From: Mesostigma viride
Lineage: Eukaryota > Streptophyta > Mesostigmatophyceae > Mesostigmatales > Mesostigmataceae
Reading direction: 5' to 3'
Assembly (NCBI GenBank): GCA_009746045.1
Contig: RPFO01000041.1
Span: 6,137,323 to 6,201,322, forward strand
DNA: 64,000 bases
Shown here: positions 32,809-42,987 of the stretch, one piece after another
Position numbering within the stretch: the first letter of the stretch is position 1
Layout: every line of letters starts with the position of its first letter
The notes under the pieces: generated by a model
What the model was told of the DNA's origin: nothing
What the model saw: the letters and a program-made list of their open reading frames with translations, nothing else
Database searches by the model: none
Translations under genes and position numbers: made by a program

Positions 32809-34420
32809 TTACCTCGGCCTCAGACGACGTCCGCTGGCCAATCCTTCTGCCGCCCTCTCGTAGAGGGCCGACGTCAGCACGTCGTGTCCCATCAAGTCAC
32901 CAGCCCATTTTCGCTTTTGCCACGACGCGCCCTTCAGGAAACGGGTGATGTACGCCTGCCTCGTTGCATCGATGCCGTGGTAGATGCGGTTATAGCGGTT
33001 GCTATACAAGGTGTGATCTATTGGATTGCCCGGAGACCTCGGGTCCTCGAATACGTACGTCTGGTTAGCTCTCGCCCCCAGTGCGTTAATCAGCTTAGAG
33101 TACCCATCCGGGATCTTGAAGTCGTAGACGCCGAAAGTCTCTCGCGTCTTGAATTTTTTGATCATGATGCGATGCTCGCTCGGAATGTATCCGTTCTCGT
33201 GCGGCCCGAGCTCGTCGATAGACCCGACGATGCGCATTTGATCGTGGTCGTACCTGGTCGGAGGCAATTTCTCACCGGAAAGGTAGAGAAGACCCATCAG
33301 AGCTGCGTCGGAGGCCGGATCCTTCTTGTATTGCTCTGACGCAATACGTTGCAGCTGCTCGTACGTGTGTCTCAGGGGCTTGTTCTCGGCCCTGTAGAAC
33401 TTCCTGTCGAGATCGCCGACCTTCAGCTCACTGACTCGGACATGCAGCGTACGCGTCCGTCACGTCGCGTGGGAGCCTCTTCTCGGATGGCATCATTCGA
33501 TTCACGCCGTTGACGATGCCGAGCAGTTCTTCTCGTTCTCCCTCCACGCGTCCTCTTTCAAATGCGCGAGATTGCGTTTGGGTTCCGAGGTCTCGTGGAC
33601 GACGCGAAGGACAAGAGCGGTGTCGGCGAGGCAGTCGACCGACTCGTCTTGTGAGCACCCCATTTTTTCGAGGAGAACTTGCAGCCTGCCGATGTACCCT
33701 TTCGCGGTTTTGCGCGTCGCCCCGCGCTCTCTCGAGGGCCTGCCAGGCTCGTGATGCTCTGGCCGGGCATCCGCTGCCTTGACGGCCTCGTTGAACGTCC
33801 AATATCGCCCATCGCTAACTCGCGCGGTAGTTTCGCCGGGGTGAACCGGCTCCGGCGAGGGTGAAGAGGTCGCCTCCAAGCCGATTTTGTCCGCGCACTC
33901 CTCCTGGTTGTTCGCGATCCATCGGTCACTTGGATTCCAAACGCCCTTCTTCACCTTGCTTTTCGCCGAGATGCAGTTCGTTTGATCGCGGGCGATTGCT
34001 CGCCTCTTCGCCTGCGCTCGTCGCCATTGCTCGCGGCGAGCCTCTACGGTCACCGTCATCTGATGACTGAACATGAGACATTTTTTTTGCTCGGGGCTTT
34101 TTATACCCCATGGGGTGGATTCTTGGGCGTCCTCTGGGTCGCTTCGGTTCGTGTCGTTTTTCCGTTTTGGAGGGTAACCGACCACGTGGACGCCTCCTGT
34201 CGCTAACCAGGGCGAGGATAGCCAATCGGATTTCGGGTTTCATATCGTGAGAAGTGGACGGAATCGTGTCGTGGTGGCCAGCTTCTTGAAGGATCCTAAC
34301 GACACGTTCTAACGTTTTCTGTCCAAGACGAGAGCCCGAGCAGTACCGAAGTAGCGCTTGAGTGTCTAGAACGTACTCCTTCTCGACGCCGGTGTATCGT
34401 TTTGTGGGCGAAAGATCCAT
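32809..34420 (-). pseudogene. PLV tyrosine recombinase/integrase with N-terminal AT-hook, frameshifted
   Basis: Integrates the viral genome. The ATG at 34420 opens a frame with an AT-hook (KRPRGRPRIHP, near 34150). The frame then shifts, probably at the T8 run at 34081-34088, into 34066-33502 with an Arg/Lys-rich helix and SAM-like core-binding domain (KTAKGYIGRLQVLLEKMG). Two more shifts near 33510 and 33430 precede the catalytic domain: ALMGLLYLSGEKLPPTR, then ATRQAYITRF (Arg), LMGH (His), TSALYER (Tyr). The short 'Y/L-L-S-G...PPTR' and MGH...Y spacing resembles recombinases of other PLVs and Crypton-like elements. The AT-hook could instead be a separate small gene (33926-34420). Confidence 0.7.
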
Positions 34421-34435
34421 GTTATATTATAATCA
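34418..34435 (-). promoter_or_regulatory. AT-rich start-adjacent promoter-like motif, recombinase gene
   Basis: The minus strand reads ATTATAATATAAC directly before ATG at 34420. Confidence 0.45.
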
Positions 34436-34442
34436 GAGAAAT

Positions 34443-35333
34443 TTATTTTATCGACAAGAAAACATTGAAGTTCTTCCGAAACATTTTTTTCGGGTCGCGT
34501 TGGTCGAAGTCGATCCCGAAAAAGCTGTGAGGGTCGTCCTTGACGGCGTGGTCCCATAGCGCGAGAAACTCGTCCGGCGCCACGGCTCCTGCGCTCTCTT
34601 CCGCGATCTGACGCGCGGCCCTGTGGTCTTTTGTGCGAAAAAGGGCCAGAAAACTGATATTGGCTCGCACTGCTCTAGGGACACCACCGCTCGTGTACGC
34701 CTGGGTAAGGAAAATCATGCTCGTTAGGAAGTGCCTGTGTTTGAAAGCGAAAGCCGCAACAGCGTTTTTAGAAGAGCTTTGATAGAGTGCGCTCCCTTGC
34801 ATATCGTCAATAAGAATCAGTGAGCTAGGAGGACCGTGCTCGAACCTAGTCGCTGGCTTCGTCCAGATCATGGCGTCTAAACGCAGATACATCGACAGCT
34901 CCATCAAATCTTCGTTTTTCTTTCCGTGGACGTATTCGTGTTGGAACGTTTCCCATACCTTGAGATCGTCCTTGTACCGCTCGTACTCGTGGAGGTCGCA
35001 TTTGATGTGATCCACCATTCCGTCGAATGCCAGGTTGGAGTATACTTCCATCTCCATCACTGGTTCGGGGAGCTCTCTGTACTTTGGCTCCGTGTGAGCG
35101 GATCCACTGATAAGATAGAGTTTGTCGAATGATTTGTTATCGAAGTAAGCTTTCGCCATATTGACCGCCGCGGTTGTTTTTCCCGAACGCCTCGCCCCAC
35201 AAAAATTGGCGATGAAGTGCATGCTCGGCATGCTTTGCGGGGCGGGACGCTGAGGGGCGTATCGTTGCTTGATATCCTTGTTCTCCAACGAATGAATTCG
35301 TCGCTCTTCGATGATAGCCATTAACATTCTCAA
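34443..35333 (-). CDS. PLV FtsK/HerA-type genome packaging ATPase (A32-like)
   Basis: Drives DNA into the capsid. In an about 295-residue protein, Walker A GARRSGKT is at residues 46-53 and Walker B LILIDD at about 172-177, followed by the sensor-like LTQAYTS about 30 residues on. Length and motif spacing fit packaging ATPases of PLVs, virophages and adintoviruses. The open frame begins at a TTG; the likely start is the ATG three codons in (MLMAIIEE). It is intact, unlike most neighbours, and ends 20 bp before the next minus-strand gene. Confidence 0.85.
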   Translation of the reverse strand: MRMLMAIIEERRIHSLENKDIKQRYAPQRPAPQSMPSMHFIANFCGARRSGKTTAAVNMAKAYFDNKSFDKLYLISGSAHTEPKYRELPEPVMEMEVYSNLAFDGMVDHIKCDLHEYERYKDDLKVWETFQHEYVHGKKNEDLMELSMYLRLDAMIWTKPATRFEHGPPSSLILIDDMQGSALYQSSSKNAVAAFAFKHRHFLTSMIFLTQAYTSGGVPRAVRANISFLALFRTKDHRAARQIAEESAGAVAPDEFLALWDHAVKDDPHSFFGIDFDQRDPKKMFRKNFNVFLSIK

Positions 35334-35718
35334 GACATTTATTCGTCCAGACTAGCAAGGAGAGACGCGCGGATGGCGGCCATGCGTATCTCGTACGGGG
35401 TCGTCGCGACAGGGGGCGAGGGTGGCGGTGGAAGCTGGCGGGTCTTGATCGAGGGTGGCGGGGTGTCCGGCTCTGACTCCCTTGGTTTTCGCCCCCGTCT
35501 CGGTTTCGGCGTGTCGGCGGGTGTCGAGGCGACACTGTCTTCCGCAGGAAGGCGTTCGATGCGCGATTTATTTCGGGCTTCTTGCAGCTCGAGTTCGACA
35601 AGCCTTTGCCGCTGGATTTCCAGTTCCTTTGCGAGGACCTTGCGCTTCGTTATCTCTGCCTCCTTTTTCTCGTTTCGTCTCTTCTCCCTCTCCGCCTTTG
35701 ATGGCTCACACCCAACAG

Positions 35719-35738
35719 TTTTGTCCTCAATTGAGGAC
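35719..35738 (+). repeat. 20-bp duplication flanking insertion, left
   Basis: ttttgtcctcaattgaggac, identical to 37431-37450; its core gtcctcaattgaggac is a perfect palindrome. Confidence 0.85.
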
Positions 35739-37430
35739 AGTGCAATGCTGTTAATAACTCTCACACACACAAAAAAGTAAATATGGGGCTTTGAACCATG
35801 ATCATTTATGATGTGTTTGAGAGTTCCAATGCTTAACATCATCCATATGTGCGCATTTCCTATTTAATTATGAATTGTTACGTGCAGGGGGGCCTGCATC
35901 GGCAACCAAGGAAAACCCTCCACTATAATGCACGAGAGAATAAGACACAAAGACCATGCTTCCAAGGACCACAAGCGGTCACCAAACCCATAGGACACCT
36001 CCCTAACATGTGGCAGCCACCCCGGGGCTGCCCATGCTTGGCCACCCCACGGACAGCTATGACATATGGCCAGGAACCCGATACGAGCAACTGCACTTGG
36101 CAGAGCACAAGGAAAGCTAGCTATGCCAAACTAGGTAAGGACAGGTTTTGAGTGGCCGAGTAAGGTCCTAGGTCTTCGTAGGACGCTTAGGTGACACCAT
36201 GGTGCTTTAGCACCCTAAGTAGAGCCATGCATGCAATATAAAGGGCTCGTTATAGGTATCGCAAAGACGAAGAGGCTATCACAGCAGCAGAATGCCAAGA
36301 TGACTAGGTCAACTCCTCTACCTAGCTCCCTCTAGAAAAAGGGTTATATGTCAGAAACCAAATAGGCAAGATCCCAGAAAGCCTGGGAAAAACTTTCAGC
36401 AACAAGGCAGCAACAAGAAACTATCCACACGTACGCTTACCATAGCAAGCAAGGCATTGCTTCTAACCCCAGCGTTGGCCATGCAGATAACGATTACCTT
36501 TGCATTGACGGAACGGAAGGGAAAAACGGTGGCCAGCTAACACTCGCCTCTCCCCATACAACAGCGGCATGAAAATGAAGGGGCTGGGCATAATGCACAA
36601 TCGAAATCATACAATGTAATCGAATAACAACCTACGACATGTGTTGTCGTAATTTATGTGAAGAAACGGATGCGGATGATGTCCGGAGACGGCTTCTCGA
36701 CGTGCTCCCAGCCGGCCAGATGCGCGGAAAGGCTCGAAAATTATAAAAGAAAGCATGGGGACGCGCGGGCAGCATCCAGCCTTGCGGCAAATGAAATCTA
36801 TGGCTCGCGCCCACCGCCGTCGTCGCCAGGCGCAACGACGATCTGACGACATAAAAACTGGGTATATTTAACGCTTCCAACTGCCCAAAATACTTGTACC
36901 CAGAACTCGCCCTTGAACCCGAAAGCGTAACAATACCCACCCTCACGGTATCCGTTGCTAATGTCAAGAAAAAATCGCGCATCACAGAGCAGTATACCGG
37001 CTTGTCATGCAATCTACGTCGCCTCCCGTTTTTCTGCAAACTAGACAAATTCCGTTCATCAAAGAATTTTTTAGAGAATCAAAAGCGACTGCCCCCAAAA
37101 CACAGCTTGGGCGGAAGCTCTATATGTCGATCTATAATTCTGTCTTGGTCCGGGGCAAAACGATCGCCTGTATAGTTCAGGCAAGCCTCGGACCTGGCTC
37201 GACCCCATAGCCGCAATTTGCGGGAACACACGCACGCATTGCAACGTTCCCACCAAAATAGGTACTTTTCTCCACCACATAATTTACAGGTACGGACGGG
37301 TCCTGTCGACCCCAGTACCGCGCCGCGCCGGGTACCGAGTCCATTTTCGCGGGAAAAGGGTCAGATGACCGTTGGGACCAAGGTTTCGCGCCAATACCTG
37401 CTGCTGAAGGTGCTGTCCTTATTGGGAGGA
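35739..37430. mobile_element. 1.69-kb insertion of unknown class in a viral gene
   Basis: Flanked by 20-bp direct repeats interpreted as a target-site duplication. No inverted ends, no RT or transposase motif and no long ORF. It starts agtgcaatgctgttaataac and ends gctgtccttattgggagga. The long duplication suggests target-primed reverse transcription (truncated LINE or SINE-like), but there is no clear poly-A or simple-repeat tail beyond a short acacacacaaaaaa near one end. Confidence 0.6.
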
Positions 37431-37450
37431 TTTTGTCCTCAATTGAGGAC
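37431..37450 (+). repeat. 20-bp duplication flanking insertion, right
   Basis: Second copy of ttttgtcctcaattgaggac; restores frame with the copy at 35719. Confidence 0.85.
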
Positions 37451-37614
37451 GTGCGCTGTTGGTAAATTCGCATCTTGTCACGTAGGGCCTTTTTCTTTTC
37501 GTCGTTCAACGGCTGTCCTTTTCGAATCGTCTTGACCAGGTCTACCTGCTCTTCCCGCGTCTCGGCAAAGGTCTCGTCCTGGTAGCTCGTTGGGGTCTCT
37601 GAAGCCTCAAAGGC

Positions 37615-37645
37615 CATGTTTATATTCTACGGTAGATAATAAATG
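37615..37645. promoter_or_regulatory. Divergent start region between viral left and right arms
   Basis: Only 25 bp separate the minus-strand ATG (37617) and the plus-strand ATG (37643). The AT-rich GAATATAAAC precedes the minus-strand ATG. This is the switch point from leftward to rightward coding. Confidence 0.5.
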
Positions 37646-40600
37646 GTCGTGCTGACAACCCTGAGCATACCGACAAATCTCGCCACCGGGTTAACGCTCG
37701 ACCCCGAAATTGGGGAGCGTGTTTCTACTGTCGAAATGGACATCGACGGGCTTGAGACTAGCGTGACGTTACTTCTGAGCAAGTCGCACCCATTTGATAA
37801 GTCGCTTGTCGTCGACGGATTCAAAATTTTCTATCCAAGCCAACCGACAAATTTGCGACTCGGAGACAATTACGACGACGAGACCGCAAGTGACCCATCG
37901 GAACTCGCCTACAATCTATAGTCGTGAATGGGTATTCGTATTTCAAAGAAGGCACTACGACAGTCGACGATCTCACTCTAAACGAACCTTACCTTACGGC
38001 GAAAGTGGGAGCAAACCAGTACCACGTCTTCGACTTCAGCCCTGACACGCTGCTAGACCCTGGCGGCAGAGTCCTGACCCGCGCGCAACTGGACTACCTT
38101 TTCGACCAACACGGAGTATGCACCACGTCGATAACTAATTTGAACGGGGATTTCGTCCTTCATCTCGAAGACGGGACGACTGTGCCGCACCAAAACGCGT
38201 TCAGCATCATCAATGACCAGGATGTTGGAGTCCAGCTTCCCTACAACGTTACGGATGGCGACGCAAGTGGGATTTGTAAGTTCACGTATCGCGACTATCA
38301 CACGACCCAATCGGCCACGGGCGATAACGTCGTGTATGGAACCGCAGGGTATCCGTATTTTTCCGATGCGTTCTTTGGACTCGGCGGATCTCGATTTAAC
38401 GGCCTCCCTCTCCGCGTGGAGTCGTTGTCTTTCGCCACGATTCGGGACGACAACCGCCGCCTTCCACTAACTGGGAGATCGTTCACCATCACGCGTACCT
38501 ACTCGCCACTCACGGATTGGAGAATGGGACCGATTGAACCTTTGAACACACTCCACTGGAGCACCACTCCAGCCAGTGCTACATGGGAGGTAGTGGAGGG
38601 TACGACCCTCAAACAGGGCATTAAGATGACGACCCCTTTCACGTACCAACGCAAACTTCCCATCAGGTGGTCCGTGAATTCCACACAGCTCACGCCGACC
38701 ACCCCGACGATCGGCGGAGTCTCCCTCAGACTCGCAAAACGGAGGACTGCGCGGGGAAGACGCCGTAATCACCGCGCCAGTCGCGGCAGATAGTAATAAG
38801 TATTTGAACTACGAGATAGACGTATACAACGACTCCACCCTTACCTCATATAGCACCCAAAAAGGAGGGATGTTGATATGCGTTTCAAAAATGAGCCAGC
38901 TTCACCCCGGCATCCGGACCCCGAGTTCCTACATTTCGTACCTCAATCTTGTAAAAATCGCGATCAATGGCCGGTCTACGCAGACCACGGCGTTGGATGG
39001 GGGAAGTCGTTGAATCCTATCACCGGTTTTCATCTGATGGCGAACGGGGCGTCTCAAGTGGTGTTGGACGGGACGTTGACGACAACAACGTTCAAAAACC
39101 CATATCCGAAGGCGATGATGTAGAACTCAGATACAGGATCGTAACCGTAAAGGACTCGCCAAACCTGTCAGGAGAGACCGTGGAGATAGACGGCCCCGCT
39201 ACGACGCTCCATTCTCTAGAATCATTCTCGCGCCACTCTGTGACCACGATGCAAACAGAAGCTTCGAAATACTACTTTGAAGGGTCTCCCGAAAAATTCT
39301 ATTTGGTAGAAACAGCCACTCCGGCACCCAGCAAATGTGTGGTTTTTTCAGAGCAGCTCATATGTAGACGGCCCATTTCTATTGTGTTTTCAGCTATATT
39401 TGGGCAGCAACGATGCTTTCGTCTCGTTTGGTGAAAATACGATATCTTTGACGAATAAATATCACCCGGCCACGACAGATGCCCATCAGAACTGGAGAAA
39501 TGCAGCTACTACGCATTGGGGCATGTTAGGTATCAATCTGCATCAAAGTGACTATGCACTCGACCTGTTTGACAATCTGAAGTCGAAGGTTCGATACACG
39601 TTAAACTCAGCATGGAGGCAACAAAACAGCTACTGGGTGGCATTTCGAAGAAAATCGGATGGGAAGGTGGAGCGTTATGTATCTAAAACGTCTCCTCAAA
39701 AACTGAGCGAAATGATGAAAATCTCAAACTCGTCCGGTATTTTTACAACCACTCCTACAGACGTTCTTGACACGTACATTCCGATGCCCCTCCGACCAAT
39801 CTTCCACTTGAGCGGAGAGTACCATGGCGTGAATGTCTGGCCCATTAAAGACGACCTCCAAGACATAGAGTTCGACTCTCTAAAAACCAACAATCCATCC
39901 GGAGCGTACACAGCCGTCGGAGACGTGTTGGAATTGCGTCACAGGTCCACCTCGTCGAGGAATTGTAGCATTTTCGGGAAATATAGCATAACAAAACCCG
40001 TGCCAGTGGCAAATACTTGGTTCAAGGAGCTAACACTAACGAATAAGAGTGTCATACGCACGGTTGTCAAATGCCCGGATGTTCTATACGGCGTGCAAAT
40101 GAACGAATATACTGCCAAAATATATGGGATTCTACCAGCTCGTCAGTCGGTAAGGAAGTTTTATGTAAGACTTGGATTTTCAAACACCAAGTTGAGCAAT
40201 GATCCGTCGCTTATCAACGTAGTCGTTGGAGAAGCGTGGACTGGCGGTTTTTCTACAACTACGATTTCAAAATCTTCATCGTCTATTGACATAACCTGTG
40301 ATCACATTTCACTGGTCGATCCGCCAGTTACTGGTATGATCCATTTGGCGACTGTGACGTTCCAAGTATTAGATCCAACCGTATCCGGCCCGAGCCCGCT
40401 TTTACTTGCTTCTAGCCTAAGCTACTATTATGGTTCAAGCCTGTCGTCAATCGGCGGCAATCACGGGATGGACGTGGCCCTGTATGAAGATGTCCGAGAG
40501 ACTAGGCGTATATCCCATACGATATTGGAAGCAGATTCTGTGGTCGGTCTGAGGCAGCCCATATACGACTACCCGCTTCTGCAATTTTGGCACGGCGCCC

Positions 40601-40965
40601 CCGTGGCCGTGATGTCTTTCCACGACCCGGCAACGCAATCGGAACTAACTCTTCCGACCGCGTTGACCAATATCCTTGTCAGGTTAACATTTGATAACAA
40701 CCCACCAACGATTCTCGACATATCAAACCCATATCGCTTAACGGCTAGCGGCCTGTCCGTCTGGCCGGAAAACGTTATGATTGGCAGCAATTGGAATGTT
40801 GTTTCGGGACACGAAGAGGATGACGGGGTGTTTGAAATTGCCTTGAGGATTCCTCGCATCACCACTGACACGTCAACAAACATAGCACTGTCTACGGCGT
40901 TTTGCAAGTCACGCGCTGGAAAAATGGCCGCGTCGACTAACAAGACCCTCACTTGGACGCTATAA
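37643..40965 (+). pseudogene. PLV large structural-type protein, frameshifted
   Basis: A 3.3-kb gene in at least five frame pieces: 37643-37921 (ATG, MVVLTTLSIP), 37924-38793, 38804-39013, about 39000-39360, and 39337-40965. The later pieces begin at non-ATG codons or mid-domain, so they are read as one broken gene. The product would be about 1,050-1,100 residues, rich in Thr/Ser/Asn/Tyr and beta-strand-like segments, with no transmembrane or catalytic motif. Location upstream of the capsid genes suggests a virion component (spike or large minor protein); no homologue recognised. A Lys/Arg-rich tail at 38730-38793 (LAKRRTARGRRRNHRASRGR) may be real, which would make 37643-38793 a separate gene. 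Confidence 0.55.
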
Positions 40966-40986
40966 AAATCTATGATATATTCAGAA

Positions 40987-41491
40987 ATGGCGAGGCGTCA
41001 GAAATCAGCACGGCGCCGCCCTTCGAGTAAAAGGGGAAAACCCAAGCGAAAGGTCGATCGCACCCCAGTCGCAGGTGACCGCTTCATCGACCAACACCAT
41101 TGTCATCCACAGCGCGCCGGTCCGAAGAGCGGTGAACAAAGGGAAGGTCGCACAGGCGCGAGGGTTCAAGGACGCCCTTCTCATGGCGTCAGTGATGACG
41201 AACTCTAGACCGGTCGCGTACCCCCCCTTGTCCGCGTATGCCCAACCGGCACGTGTCGCGGCTCCTGAACCGGTTGTCGTCGATGCGGCACTGCCGGCAC
41301 CCCCCGAGCCTACGGGTGTACCTGTCGGAAAACGAGTCCAGGTGGGGGGCGCGAAGTGGAAATGCCCACAGCCCGGATGTAAAAGCACGTTTGCGAACGA
41401 AAAAAACCTCCTTCTGCATCTCAGGAGGGTCCACAACACGGTCGTGGGAATCCCAAAAGAGGGCGCGGAAAAAAATCTCACAGAAGAGTAA
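40987..41491 (+). pseudogene. PLV C2H2 zinc-finger basic protein, frameshifted
   Basis: ATG at 40987 opens a strongly basic N-terminus (MARRQKSARRRPSSKRGKPK). Near 41065 the coding passes to another frame (41075-41491) with an Ala/Pro-rich linker and one classical C2H2 finger: CPQPGC ... HLRRVH. DNA-binding or DNA-packaging role inferred. Similar single-finger proteins are found near capsid genes in PLVs and adenovirus-like elements, but specific homology is not claimed. Confidence 0.55.
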
Positions 41492-41494
41492 CAC

Positions 41495-41839
41495 ATGAGC
41501 AACCCGCTGTTCACCGACGCCGAGATGCTCGAGATATCGCAGTGGATGACCCTTCACACAAATGTCCCCCGGGAGTTCATCGAATCAGCCATGCTTTATT
41601 GTAGGAAGAAGCCGCTCACCGGGAAGAAAAAGCGCGCCATCAAAAGGGCGATGGCACAGAAAGAAGAGGGCGTGGTCAAGGTTTTTGGGACAAACGAAAT
41701 TACTTCTGAGCTAATGTTAGACGAAGTGGCCGATGAAGGAGTTCATCCAGGAGACGCTGACACTCACTCTTCGCACGGAGAACCGGACTCGCGGGACGCT
41801 AGTGGATCCAGTGTGGGACATCCCGGCGGGGCTTCTTGA
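41495..41839 (+). CDS. Small PLV protein, unknown function (114 aa)
   Basis: ATG four bases after the zinc-finger gene stop. Acidic N-terminus (MSNPLFTDAEMLEISQWM), Lys-rich middle (KKPLTGKKKRAIKRA). Its last 35 codons overlap the penton-like gene in another frame and have low-complexity composition, so the genuine protein may end earlier, or it may be the frameshifted N-terminus of the penton-like gene. Confidence 0.45.
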   Translation: MSNPLFTDAEMLEISQWMTLHTNVPREFIESAMLYCRKKPLTGKKKRAIKRAMAQKEEGVVKVFGTNEITSELMLDEVADEGVHPGDADTHSSHGEPDSRDASGSSVGHPGGAS

Positions 41840-42515
41840 CGATTATCACGACGTCGGGCTTACCCTCATGACCATCCCGTTCGAACAGACTCACATCAGC
41901 GAAGGAAACCGATACTTCACTGTCCGTTTGTCTGGCAGCGAGTCGCCCGTAAAGGTGACCTTGCCGCGTGGCTCCTACACGACCATCCAAAACCGAAAAA
42001 ACATAGAGGAAGCTTTGAAGGAAGTGGATCCCGGGTTCTCGGTCACGTACAACAGGGCGACTAGCCTTTTTACCTTGACCAATTCCACCGAGTTCTCTAT
42101 CTCGGTGGATGAGCCCACGGGCCGGGTGTTGGGGCTCATGGAAGGCTCTTATCCTCTCACAGGCGCCCTCGCTAGCAACCGGCCAGCAACGAATGGAAGG
42201 CTGAGAATGGTGTACGTGTATAGCGACATCGTCCGAGGAAGCGTGATATCGTCATCGACAGGCACTGGATATGGAGGGCTTTTGGCAGTTTGTCCTAACA
42301 TGTCGCAGTTTTTAGAACCTATTGTTTGGCAGGCAGCGAACCCTTTGTGGCAGCATCTCAAGGATTCTCCCAGCAACATCAGGATCCGACTGCTAGACGA
42401 GGACGACGCTCCTATAACTGTCTACTCGGACTGGGCTCTTCAGCTCTCGTTCCGTATAAGCCCTCAGAAGGCAATGGGAATAGAGGCGAGGAAGATCGGG
42501 AGCGTTTTGAAGTAA
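41733..42515 (+). CDS. PLV minor capsid (penton-like) protein
   Basis: 260 residues, intact. Beta-rich with the penton-type sequence style of PLVs and virophages: hydrophobic strands around residues 45-110 (YFTVRLSGSESPVKVTLPRG), ITNxxEF-type turn (LTNSTEFSISVDEPTGRVLG), and a C-terminal strand LRLLDEDDAPITVYSDWALQ-like segment. A vertex-forming single jelly roll is inferred from composition, size and position two genes before the major capsid protein. A structure prediction would settle it. Confidence 0.6.
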   Translation: MKEFIQETLTLTLRTENRTRGTLVDPVWDIPAGLLDDYHDVGLTLMTIPFEQTHISEGNRYFTVRLSGSESPVKVTLPRGSYTTIQNRKNIEEALKEVDPGFSVTYNRATSLFTLTNSTEFSISVDEPTGRVLGLMEGSYPLTGALASNRPATNGRLRMVYVYSDIVRGSVISSSTGTGYGGLLAVCPNMSQFLEPIVWQAANPLWQHLKDSPSNIRIRLLDEDDAPITVYSDWALQLSFRISPQKAMGIEARKIGSVLK

Positions 42516-42585
42516 CTGGCGCTCGACAGGACCGTCCAGCCACAAACCAGATTAATTTCTCAGCCATCTAGTACTGTCGAGGACG

Positions 42586-42987
42586 ATGAAACTTAATTTT
42601 GGCGCGATCGGAAACGTGGCTAGACGCGTGGGCGAGTTTGCTGGAAACGCAATCAAGAGGGTCGGCGACGGGGCGGCGATCGTGTCGGCTGTCAAGAAGG
42701 CCGGGCACGTTGCGGGAGAAGTTATCTCGAAAATCGGCGACGGGGCGCGTGCCGCGAAACAGGTCGCGGGCATCGTCGATTCCGCGCTCGGGCACGTCCC
42801 CTCTAACATGATCGCGATCGAAGAGTACGCTGCTCGGGAAAGCGTACTCGTCCGCGAACACGGGGCTGAGCGCCATATCGAATCTCGAGAGAAGAGTGGA
42901 TGGGGCGAAAGTGAAAAATCCTATACTCGGCCAGCTCCTTCAGTAAAAATATCTAACTCGAGTGTATACACCATCGATGGCTTCTGA
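42586..42987 (+). CDS. PLV pVI/pX-like amphipathic protein
   Basis: 133 residues. The N-terminal 65 residues are Ala/Gly/Val/Lys-rich amphipathic helices with repeated FAGNAIKRVGDGAAIVSAVK and KIGDGARAAKQVAGIV-type blocks, resembling the membrane-active or core proteins (pVI, pX) of adenoviruses and Polintons. The C-terminus is Ser-rich. It overlaps the capsid gene start by 11 bp, suggesting coupled expression. The last 33 codons are also present at 57709, where the duplicated segment begins. Confidence 0.55.
   Translation: MKLNFGAIGNVARRVGEFAGNAIKRVGDGAAIVSAVKKAGHVAGEVISKIGDGARAAKQVAGIVDSALGHVPSNMIAIEEYAARESVLVREHGAERHIESREKSGWGESEKSYTRPAPSVKISNSSVYTIDGF

Larger units (their letters stand above)
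35339..37617 (-). pseudogene. PLV coiled-coil basic protein, split by a 1.7-kb insertion
   Basis: The N-terminal part (37617-37451, ATG at 37617, MAFEASETPTSYQDE) and C-terminal part (35738-35339) share the in-frame peptide SSIEDK encoded by the duplicated 20 bp, so they were one gene. The C-terminal part is a Lys/Glu/Arg-rich coiled coil (EREKRRNEKKEAEITKRK), an AT-hook-like PKPRRGRKPRE and a Pro-rich segment ending YEIRMAAIRASLLASLDE. No enzymatic motif. Possibly a DNA-binding or virion core protein; function unknown. Confidence 0.6.
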
